In this document: one piece after another, positions 7,111 to 13,351 of the stretch
Layout: every line of letters starts with the position of its first letter
How positions within the stretch are numbered: the stretch's first letter is position 1
DNA from: Chloroflexota bacterium
GTDB taxonomy: Bacteria; Chloroflexota; Anaerolineae; Anaerolineales; UBA11858
Length of the DNA stretch: 15,572 nucleotides
Direction of reading: 5' to 3'
NCBI GenBank assembly: GCA_003513015.1
Contig: DOTA01000523.1
Location: 1,411-16,982 of the forward strand
Made by a program: the position numbers and the translations under genes
The notes under the pieces: generated by a model
Told to the model about the DNA's origin: nothing
What the model saw: the letters and a program-made list of their open reading frames with translations, nothing else
The model's database searches: none

Positions 7111-7158
7111 TTAGGCAAAACAGCGGCACTAGCAAGCCAGTGCCGCTGTTTTGCCTAA
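7111..7158. terminator. Bidirectional terminator between convergent genes
   Basis: A perfect 20-bp inverted repeat (arms 7111-7130 and 7139-7158) flanks an 8-base loop. The GC-rich core, AGCGGCACT paired with AGTGCCGCT, is followed on either strand by GTTTT within the outer stem, the layout of a two-way intrinsic terminator. It lies between the patatin gene on the plus strand and the DUF3592 gene on the minus strand, where such an element is expected. Confidence 0.8.
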
Positions 7159-7252
7159 AAAATTAGGAATGCCAAGCCCTATTAAAACAATTTCTAAAAA
7201 TTGGTAGCGCTTTAGATTTCAGCAAACCAACTTGATTTCTCAATGGCCCGGC

Positions 7253-7687
7253 TCACCTTTCCAGGGCTGATTCAGCGGGGTTTGCCGGATTGTAATACAC
7301 CCTGACATCCAATCCTTCCGGGTATCGATCGATGGTCTGATAGGCATCCTGACTTGATCCCGTTGCCCAGAATTTATCTCCAGCCCGGATCTGATCATTT
7401 TGATAGACTCTGCCTTGAACCTCATATTCGAAGATCACTCTTGGATGCACACTGGTAACTTCTCCACCTGATACCTCAACCCGCGATTTGATCACTTTTC
7501 CATTGGTTACCAACCAGGTCTGGCTGGCTTCTCGCACGGTATCGGCTTTTTGTTTCCGACTGTAGAGGAACCAAATTATGAGCGCAATGGGCACAATTGC
7601 ACATAGAATGGAAAGCACGATAGATACAATTACGATCAAAATCGTGCCACCGCCAAATAACCATACCATTAATTGATTCACATCCAT
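7253..7687 (-). CDS. DUF3592 family membrane-anchored protein
   Basis: The 144-residue protein has a long hydrophobic N-terminal region (about residues 9-43, one or two membrane helices) followed by a Lys/Arg-rich turn. A beta-rich extramembrane domain then carries the DUF3592 pattern: W58..TNGKV at 61-65, P82-R-V-I-F-E-Y-E-V-Q-G, and a C-terminal VRVYYNPANP. I chose the ATG at 7687 because AGGAGC precedes it by 6-7 bases; an upstream in-frame start at 7735 would add 16 charged residues with no ribosome site. No biochemical function is established for the family. The gene is transcribed toward the patatin gene and probably stands alone. Confidence 0.8.
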   Translation of the reverse strand: MDVNQLMVWLFGGGTILIVIVSIVLSILCAIVPIALIIWFLYSRKQKADTVREASQTWLVTNGKVIKSRVEVSGGEVTSVHPRVIFEYEVQGRVYQNDQIRAGDKFWATGSSQDAYQTIDRYPEGLDVRVYYNPANPAESALER

Positions 7688-7735
7688 AGCTTTGCTCCTA
7701 TCATTTTTGCGTTTATTGTAAAGCATCTGTAACAC

Positions 7736-8233
7736 GGGTCACAGGTAAACAACCATTAGCAGGGGTGCTTATTCATAGTGAGAATCCAACCTCATTTACG
7801 CATCGGTGCTGTTTTATGTTCGTGTAGCATCAGAAGCCATAGAATTTTGATTGGGGAAATTTTTTGATTTATCCCGTACATAATTAACAGTTTATGTGAA
7901 TATGTTCGAAACCACTGATCTAATTTATATTAATGATAAAATAGATCGTAATTATCCGAATTATAACAAATTTCTCTCAATGATGTTGACTTTACGAAGA
8001 GATATGTAAAGGCCATATGATGCAGCCATCTAAGATGATTCTTTATTGCATGTTTGACACGCAGATATCAACTACTTTACCCCGATATAGTTATCATTTT
8101 CCAAATACCAAAGCGGGGTGTTTCTGTTAAATTGTTTTCTTCCTTTGTGTAAATGTGTCGTGTAAGCGACTCTTTACGGAAGTTTGTAAGATTTACTGGT
8201 CAATCCAATTTTATAGCTGAAAGGATACAAAAA
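7736..8233. other. AT-rich non-coding region upstream of the propeller gene
   Basis: About 500 bases without a credible gene. The centre is strongly AT-rich: 7921-7980 has 11 G or C in 60, and 7861-7920 has 19 in 60. Weak inverted repeats occur: GATCTA/TAGATC at 7917-7922 and 7942-7947, and ACCCCG/CGGGGT at 8079-8084 and 8114-8119. A TTGACT at 7986-7991 has no well-spaced -10 box. The region probably holds divergent promoters for the DUF3592 and propeller genes, but I could not place them with confidence. No tRNA, CRISPR or transposase remnant was seen. Confidence 0.6.
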
Positions 8234-9805
8234 ATGAATAGAGTAGGCAAGGTTTTAAGTATTTTTGTAGGGGTTATTGTTGTAGGATTGTTGAGCAATA
8301 CCCTTGCTCAGGCATCTCAGGGTGATGTATGGACTTCAGCAGGTGGGAACCGACAAAATACCCGATTTCAGGAATCCGAGCATACATTGAGTGTCTCGAA
8401 TGTGAGTAATCTCACCCCAAAATGGGTGTTCACCTCCGGGGGTGATGTTTCAGCCACGCCCGCGGTTGACACTGATGCCGTTTACTTCCCCGATTGGGCA
8501 GGTAATCTGTACGCAGTAGAACGAACTACAGGTCAATTACTCTGGAGTACAAGTATTTCCGCTGCTTCTGGTGTGCCTGGGGATAAGGCAAGAGCTACCC
8601 CCGCAGTTACTGATGATTTGGTAATTGTTGGCACCCAAGGGCCATTCGGCGGTGGTGGAAAGGTTCTGGCATTCAATAAATTTACAGGTGCTCTCGTGTG
8701 GAGCACGGTGGCTGATTCGCATCCGGCAGCTATCATTACCCAATCCGCGACCGTGTTTGATGGCCGGGTTTTCGTGGGGGTAGCTTCACAGGAAGAAGCG
8801 CTATCCGCATTTGTCCCGGGTTATGTATGTTGCTCGTTTCGAGGAAGTATGCTAGCTCTCGATCTCAAGACGGGTGCTATTCTTTGGAAAACCTACATGG
8901 CGCCAGATGGATTTAGCGGTAACGCCGTATGGGGCAGCAGCCCGGCTGTTGACGCTAAACGCGGTCAAGTTTACATTGCAACGGGTAATAATTACTCTGT
9001 ACCCCAATCGGTGCTAGATTGTGTATCTTTGGCTGGTTCAGATCCAAATGCGCAAGCAGCTTGCATACCCGCAGATGATCATTTTGATAGTGTTTTGGCA
9101 CTTAATATGAAAACGGGTGCTATCCGTTGGGCCACCCGCGCAATTCCGTATGACGCCTGGACGGTTGATTGTATCCCCTTCTTTGGTGATGGATCCAACT
9201 GTCCCGATCCTGCTGGTCCGGATTATGATTTTGGGCAGGCTCCGGCCCTGTTCACAGTAAAACTTAACGACAAAGGCAAACCTCGTGATTTAGTAGGTGC
9301 AGGACAGAAGAGCGGTCAATATTGGGCGCTTGATCCTAACTCTGGCGCAGTGGTTTGGGTTAGCCAGGCCGGGCCTGGTGGTACGGCTGGCGGTTTACAG
9401 TGGGGTTCAGCGGTTGATGGTGAGCGTATCTACACGGCCAATGCCAATAGTAATTACGTTCCATGGACTCTTCCTGGGGGTGCTATCACTACCAATGGTG
9501 TCTGGAGCGGCTTGGATGCGGTGACCGGAGCGATACTTTGGCAAACCACACCTCCCTCTGGGGGCAGCACCTCTGGGCCAGTGACAACAGCCAACGGATT
9601 GGTATTTGGCTGTTCGCTTGATCCGCAAGGCCACATGTATGCCCTGAACGCGGCTACGGGAGCAGTGTTATGGGATTTTGCCAGTGGAGGTTCTTGTCTG
9701 TCGGGTGCTTCCATTTCCGGTGGCATGCTTTTCTGGGGCTCCGGTTATAGCAATTTCGGTATTGGTACACCCAATAATAAGCTCTACGCTTTTGGTCTCC
9801 CCTAA
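8234..9805 (+). CDS. Secreted PQQ-type beta-propeller, polyvinyl-alcohol-dehydrogenase-like
   Basis: A 523-residue exported protein. The start at 8234 follows an AAAGGA site at 8220-8225 and gives a clean Sec signal (MNRVGKV, a hydrophobic core, then a cut after about AQA at 25-27). An open frame from 8153 has no such signal. Seven blade motifs of the type (L/V)xAxxxxTGxxxW occur at about 92-104, 144-156, 206-218, 287-299, 363-375, 424-436 and 468-480. The C-terminal LYAFGLP can close an eighth blade with N-terminal strands. Vicinal cysteines Cys199-Cys200 recall the disulfide ring of quinoprotein alcohol dehydrogenases. ATGNNYS (250-256) and DYDFGQAP (330-337) resemble PQQ/calcium-site segments of polyvinyl-alcohol dehydrogenase. 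There is no CXXCH, so no cytochrome c domain, and an external electron acceptor is needed. A BamB-like scaffold is a less likely alternative. Confidence 0.8.
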   Translation: MNRVGKVLSIFVGVIVVGLLSNTLAQASQGDVWTSAGGNRQNTRFQESEHTLSVSNVSNLTPKWVFTSGGDVSATPAVDTDAVYFPDWAGNLYAVERTTGQLLWSTSISAASGVPGDKARATPAVTDDLVIVGTQGPFGGGGKVLAFNKFTGALVWSTVADSHPAAIITQSATVFDGRVFVGVASQEEALSAFVPGYVCCSFRGSMLALDLKTGAILWKTYMAPDGFSGNAVWGSSPAVDAKRGQVYIATGNNYSVPQSVLDCVSLAGSDPNAQAACIPADDHFDSVLALNMKTGAIRWATRAIPYDAWTVDCIPFFGDGSNCPDPAGPDYDFGQAPALFTVKLNDKGKPRDLVGAGQKSGQYWALDPNSGAVVWVSQAGPGGTAGGLQWGSAVDGERIYTANANSNYVPWTLPGGAITTNGVWSGLDAVTGAILWQTTPPSGGSTSGPVTTANGLVFGCSLDPQGHMYALNAATGAVLWDFASGGSCLSGASISGGMLFWGSGYSNFGIGTPNNKLYAFGLP

Positions 9806-9830
9806 AAATACTAAACTGAAAACCAACCAA

Positions 9831-9863
9831 AGCAGGGCTGCCCAATTTTTGGGCAGCCCTGCT
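9831..9863 (+). terminator. Strong hairpin after the propeller gene
   Basis: Perfect 15-bp arms (9831-9845 and 9849-9863, GC-rich at the base) enclose a TTT loop, 25 bases after the propeller stop. The T-rich tail is missing (GCGCGTC follows), so termination may be weak or partly Rho-dependent. The hairpin nonetheless separates the propeller gene from the next operon. Confidence 0.6.
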
Positions 9864-9871
9864 GCGCGTCG

Positions 9872-9880
9872 TGATATACT
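9872..9880 (+). promoter_or_regulatory. Extended -10 promoter candidate for the transporter operon
   Basis: TGATATACT combines a TG motif (9872-9873), one spacer base and TATACT (9875-9880), an extended -10 arrangement. The -35 position falls inside the preceding hairpin and has no match. Transcription from about 9887 would give a leader of about 107 nt before the ATG at 9994. Confidence 0.4.
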
Positions 9881-9908
9881 TCTCCCATTCCCAACCCAAT
9901 AACTGTCT

Positions 9909-9970
9909 CCTGAGCCAGCCCTCAGGGTCTGAATTCCCTCAATTGTCAAGTAGTAGGCTGGGACTACTTG
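9909..9970 (+). promoter_or_regulatory. Two-hairpin leader with complementary loops (possible kissing-loop RNA element)
   Basis: Hairpin 1 has arms CCTGAG (9909-9914) and CTCAGG (9921-9926) around the loop CCAGCC. Hairpin 2 has arms CAAGTAGT (9947-9954) and ACTACTTG (9963-9970) around the loop AGGCTGGG. Loop 1 is the exact reverse complement of GGCTGG in loop 2 (9956-9961), so six loop-loop pairs can form. TCTCC at 9906-9910 can also pair with GGAGA of the ribosome site at 9981-9985, although it shares two bases with the first stem. The layout suggests a folded leader that could control translation of the transporter. No known riboswitch class was recognised. Confidence 0.45.
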
Positions 9971-9977
9971 CATCGCC

Positions 9978-9984
9978 AAAGGAG
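9978..9984 (+). promoter_or_regulatory. Ribosome binding site fixing the transporter start
   Basis: AAAGGAG lies 9 bases before the ATG at 9994. The frame is open back to a GTG at 9871, but the extra 41 residues are not family-like and would cover the predicted leader hairpins. Confidence 0.75.
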
Positions 9985-9993
9985 AATGGGAAG

Positions 9994-11331
9994 ATGACAA
10001 ACGTGCCTCAGCAAGGTATATCTACGCGTCGAGAGCGCGTAGCCTGGTATCTATACGATTTTGGGAATTCCGCCTACGCCTCCGTGGTTTTGTTGGCGGT
10101 CTATGCGGCTTATTTCCAAAAACAGGTAGTTGGCGGCGCAGAGGGTTCGCGCTTGTGGGGGTTGACCATTTCGGTCGCCATGATCATCGTTGCGATCGCT
10201 GCACCAATTATGGGGGCCATTGCCGATTACTCCGGTGCGAAGAAACGCTTTCTCTTTTTCTTTACCGTACTTTCAGTTCTTTTTACAGCACTGCTCTATT
10301 TCACAACTGAAGGCACGATTGCGCTGGCAGTAGGGTTTTTCTTACTCGCTGAGATCGGCTATCGCGCTGCTCAGATTTTCTATGATGCTTTGCTGCCTGA
10401 AATCGCCGCGCCCGAAGAAATGGGACGCATCGCGGGCACAGGCTGGGCCATTGGTTCTGCGGGTGGTATTGTGATCCTTTTGATGATCCTCCCGCCTATC
10501 CTGCTAACAAAAAGTAATCTCTTGGTGGTGCGCGGCTCGCTGGTCGTTACGGCGATCTTCTTTGCACTGGCAGCAATACCGGTCTTTTTATGGCTCACTG
10601 AGCGTGCCCAGCCGCAAAAATTGCCGCCCGGTGAAAACTACCTCAGCATCGCCTTTAAGCAATTGCGGGAAACCATCAAAGCGGCGCGCGGTTTCAATGA
10701 GTTCCTAAAATTTATGCTGGCCTACTTGATCTACAATGAAGGCGTAATTATTGCCCTCGATTTTGCGGCTATTTTAGGCGCGGTGCTGTTCGGTTTGGAT
10801 CAAACTGGCCTGATTATTTTCTTCATCATTGTGCAGGCCATGAATGTTTTAGGTGCGCTAATTTTCGGAAACTTGCAAGATCGCTATGGCGGTAAGCGTT
10901 CACTCACGCTTTCGATTGCCTTGATGGTCTTATGCGTGATTTCATTGTATTTCGCGCAGAATCAAACACAATTTTTTATTATCGGTGCAGTGGTCGGCGT
11001 TGCTATGGCAGGCATACAATCGGTGAGTCGGGCGATGGTTGCCACTTTTAGCCCACCCGGCAAGAGCGGTGAATTTTTTGGCTTTTTTGCCCTCACCGGT
11101 CGTACCTCCTCGTTTATTGGCCCTGCCGTATTTGGCTGGCTGGCGGCCGAAGCAACCTTGTGGTACCAATCCCATGGACAGGATATAACGCTAGCCGAGC
11201 AATCCGGCCATCGCCTGGCAATTTTTTCAATCGCCTTCTTTTTGATTGTCGGCTGGGTTCTGATGAACCTGGTTAATGAAAAGAAAGCCCGAGAAATGGC
11301 AACGCCGATCGCCGATCCACATACCGATTAA
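9994..11331 (+). CDS. MFS transporter, UMF1/Atg22-like family
   Basis: A 445-residue inner-membrane protein with about 12 hydrophobic segments. Near the N terminus the motif WYLYDFGNSAYAS, followed by the first helix, is diagnostic of the UMF1 (Atg22-like) branch of the major facilitator superfamily. A cytoplasmic loop between the N- and C-terminal halves (about residues 205-230, ERAQPQKLPPGENY) is polar, and GNLQDRYGGKRSL at about 290-302 is the repeated loop motif of MFS proteins. Bacterial substrates are poorly known; fungal Atg22 exports amino acids from the vacuole, but this should not be carried over directly. The short-chain dehydrogenase gene starts 10 bases after the stop, so the two are probably co-transcribed. 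The leader carries a possible folded RNA element. Confidence 0.87.
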   Translation: MTNVPQQGISTRRERVAWYLYDFGNSAYASVVLLAVYAAYFQKQVVGGAEGSRLWGLTISVAMIIVAIAAPIMGAIADYSGAKKRFLFFFTVLSVLFTALLYFTTEGTIALAVGFFLLAEIGYRAAQIFYDALLPEIAAPEEMGRIAGTGWAIGSAGGIVILLMILPPILLTKSNLLVVRGSLVVTAIFFALAAIPVFLWLTERAQPQKLPPGENYLSIAFKQLRETIKAARGFNEFLKFMLAYLIYNEGVIIALDFAAILGAVLFGLDQTGLIIFFIIVQAMNVLGALIFGNLQDRYGGKRSLTLSIALMVLCVISLYFAQNQTQFFIIGAVVGVAMAGIQSVSRAMVATFSPPGKSGEFFGFFALTGRTSSFIGPAVFGWLAAEATLWYQSHGQDITLAEQSGHRLAIFSIAFFLIVGWVLMNLVNEKKAREMATPIADPHTD

Positions 11332-11341
11332 TCCAAAACGT

Positions 11342-12169
11342 ATGACCGCCAGAACCGCTATCATCACTGGAGCTGCCAGCGGCATTGGCAGGCATTGGGC
11401 CACTGTGCTTTTGAATCAGCCCGATAAATATCATCTGATTCTCGCGGATGTTAATCAAGCAGGGTTGCACCAGGCATTTTCACCGACCGAATTTGTGCGC
11501 CTGCATGCCCTGGATATTCGTTTGCTCGAACAGTGGCAAAATCTTGCTGATGACACGTTAGACCATTTTGGCCAAATAGATTTTTTGTTCAACATTGCTG
11601 GCGGTGGCCGACCGGCCTTTTTTCTGGATCAACCTCACGAAAATATCGATTGGGTGATTGATGTCAATCTGAAAGGGCCGCTAATTGGCATGAAATTGAT
11701 CGGCGAAGTCATGTTGAAGCAAGGCTTCGGGCAGATCATCAACGTGGCCTCCCTGGCAGGGTTATCGCCCACACCGGGGAACTCACTTTACTCAGCCGCG
11801 AAGGGTGGTTTGCGCAACGCCTCGATAGCCGCCGCCATTGAATGGCGCAAGCAAGGCGTTGCAGTCACGGTGATTTCCCCCGATCTGGTGGATACCCCCA
11901 TTATGCAGAAGCACCTCGAAAGCGGGGGTGATGAAGTCGCCCTCACGTATACCGGAGCTATCCTCAGCGTTGTCGATTTGGAAAAAGCCTTCTGGAAAGC
12001 GATGCGTGACCAACCCTTAGAGATCAATCTGCCGCGTTGGCGCGGCTGGCTGGCCAAGCTCAATCACATCAACCCTGCGTTGATGCTCTTGCTCTACGAG
12101 CCGATGAAAAAACGTGGGATGAAACATTTGGCACAAATTCGCCAGCAGCGCCTGGGCGATCAAAAATAA
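11342..12169 (+). CDS. Short-chain dehydrogenase/reductase
   Basis: A 275-residue classical SDR, an NAD(P)-dependent oxidoreductase. The nucleotide-binding motif TGAASGIG is at 9-16, with an Asp at 36 after the second strand (LILAD) that favours NAD(H) over NADP(H). The NIAGG motif is at 84-88. The catalytic Ser137 (NVASLAG) is followed by Tyr150 and Lys154 in YSAAK. I chose the ATG at 11342, which puts the Rossmann motif 8 residues from the N terminus; the open frame from 11276 overlaps the transporter gene. The C-terminal 45 residues are basic and amphipathic (EPMKKRGMKHLAQIRQQR) and could touch the membrane. No strong ribosome site is visible, so translation is probably coupled to the transporter. 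The epimerase follows after one base. Substrate unknown. Confidence 0.88.
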   Translation: MTARTAIITGAASGIGRHWATVLLNQPDKYHLILADVNQAGLHQAFSPTEFVRLHALDIRLLEQWQNLADDTLDHFGQIDFLFNIAGGGRPAFFLDQPHENIDWVIDVNLKGPLIGMKLIGEVMLKQGFGQIINVASLAGLSPTPGNSLYSAAKGGLRNASIAAAIEWRKQGVAVTVISPDLVDTPIMQKHLESGGDEVALTYTGAILSVVDLEKAFWKAMRDQPLEINLPRWRGWLAKLNHINPALMLLLYEPMKKRGMKHLAQIRQQRLGDQK

Positions 12170-12170
12170 A

Positions 12171-13151
12171 ATGGAACAAACTCAATACCGTAAAGTGTTT
12201 ATCACCGGATCGCTGGGATTTGTGGGACGCGCCCTGATGAAGCGTTACCGCGAACTTGGTGTCGAGGTGTGTGGCTTAGACGTGCGCCCGGAACCGGAGA
12301 GTGGTACCATTGCCGGAGATGTATCCCGCCCCGCAGAATGGCAAGCGCAGCTTAACGACTGTGATCTGGTGATCCACACAGCCGCCATCGTCACCAACAA
12401 TGTGACTCATGCTGAAGCCTGGCGCGTGAATGTGTTAGGCACGCGCCGCGTTTTGGATGCGGCTATTTTGGCGGGTGCCAGGCGTTTTGTTCATCTATCT
12501 TCGTTGGCCGCTATGCGCTTTATCGTGGAAGATCAGGCCGATGAGAGTGCCCCGATAATGCCCACGGGCAATCCCTACGTAGATACCAAAATCGCCAGCG
12601 AACAGGCTGTATTGGCCGCCCACGCCGCGGGGGAGATCGGCTGTACCATTATTCGCCCCGCCGATATTTATGGCCCCGGCTCGCGGCCCTGGACGATGGT
12701 ACCGGTGCAAATGATCAAAAGAGGCATGTTTCTGTTACCGGCGTACGGCCAAGGGATTTTCCGGGCGATTTATATTGATGATCTGGTGGAGGGCGTAATG
12801 CTCGCCGCCGAAAAGGATGTTGGCATCGGGCAAATCTTTATCCTGGGTGGGGAGAACACCGTGACCTGTGAGCAATTCTTTGGTTACTATTATCGTATGT
12901 TGGGCAAAGGCACCCCACGCATGTTGAGCACTTCCACGGCCATTGCCATTGCGGAAATCGGTCGCGCCATCTTCTCCTTGCTGGGCAAACCAACCGAATT
13001 AGGGCGCGGCGCTATGGAAATGCTCTCGAAGAAAACCACGGTCTCAAACCGCAAAGCTCATCGCATATTGGGTTGGCAGCCTATGATTGATTTGGATGAA
13101 GGGATGCGGCGCACTGAAGTCTGGTTGCGTGCCCAAAAACTTTTGGATTGA
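12171..13151 (+). CDS. NAD-dependent epimerase/dehydratase (extended SDR, 3-beta-HSD-like)
   Basis: A 326-residue extended short-chain dehydrogenase. The NAD-binding TGSLGFVG is at 12-19, with Asp37 after the second strand. The catalytic Ser is among 110-111 (HLSSLAA), and Tyr136 and Lys140 form YVDTK. The stretch IIRPADIYGPG at 160-170 is characteristic of sugar-nucleotide epimerases and 3-beta-hydroxysteroid dehydrogenase-like proteins. A hydrophobic stretch at about 253-266 (AIAIAEIGRAIFSLLG) resembles the membrane-associated region of the latter group. The start overlaps the SDR operon junction with one base between stop and ATG, which strongly suggests translational coupling. With the SDR and transporter it may oxidise or reduce an exported or imported lipid- or sugar-like compound; that is inference. 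Confidence 0.88.
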   Translation: MEQTQYRKVFITGSLGFVGRALMKRYRELGVEVCGLDVRPEPESGTIAGDVSRPAEWQAQLNDCDLVIHTAAIVTNNVTHAEAWRVNVLGTRRVLDAAILAGARRFVHLSSLAAMRFIVEDQADESAPIMPTGNPYVDTKIASEQAVLAAHAAGEIGCTIIRPADIYGPGSRPWTMVPVQMIKRGMFLLPAYGQGIFRAIYIDDLVEGVMLAAEKDVGIGQIFILGGENTVTCEQFFGYYYRMLGKGTPRMLSTSTAIAIAEIGRAIFSLLGKPTELGRGAMEMLSKKTTVSNRKAHRILGWQPMIDLDEGMRRTEVWLRAQKLLD

Positions 13152-13162
13152 TATATTTTTTT

Positions 13163-13192
13163 TCAATACAATTCACGAAGGATTTGTATTGA
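13163..13192. repeat. Inverted repeat after the epimerase gene
   Basis: Perfect 9-bp arms TCAATACAA (13163-13171) and TTGTATTGA (13184-13192) lie 11 bases after the epimerase stop and are preceded, not followed, by a T run (13155-13163). This is not the layout of an intrinsic terminator on either strand. It may be an operator or a remnant. Confidence 0.45.
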
Positions 13193-13224
13193 TCGATAAA
13201 GACTTGAACAGTGGATTTTTAGCA

Positions 13225-13286
13225 CACTGAACTTGCTGAAGCGCGTATTTGAAGATAAACCGCATCCTGAGCTTGTCGAAGGATGC
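13225..13286. repeat. Short interspersed palindromic repeat, one intact and one degenerate copy
   Basis: The intact copy at 13262-13286 has arms GCATCCT and AGGATGC around GAGCTTGTCGA, matching the CCTGAGC-TT-GTCGAAGG repeat I know from many bacterial genomes. A degenerate relative (CTGAACTTGCTGAAG) lies at about 13227-13241. Translated in one frame the intact copy gives HPELVEG, a peptide often seen in spurious gene calls. It sits in the 200-base spacer between the epimerase and the TPP enzyme. Confidence 0.65.
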
Positions 13287-13351
13287 TCCCATTCTTTGAT
13301 TAACTTACTCATGACTCGCACACATTCACAAAAATTTCGAGGAGGAACCCC

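Noticed and set aside
9909..9993. A known riboswitch class in the transporter leader
   Set aside because: The two-hairpin layout superficially resembles the purine riboswitch, but the linker between hairpins (20 bases) is too long and the conserved junction bases are absent.
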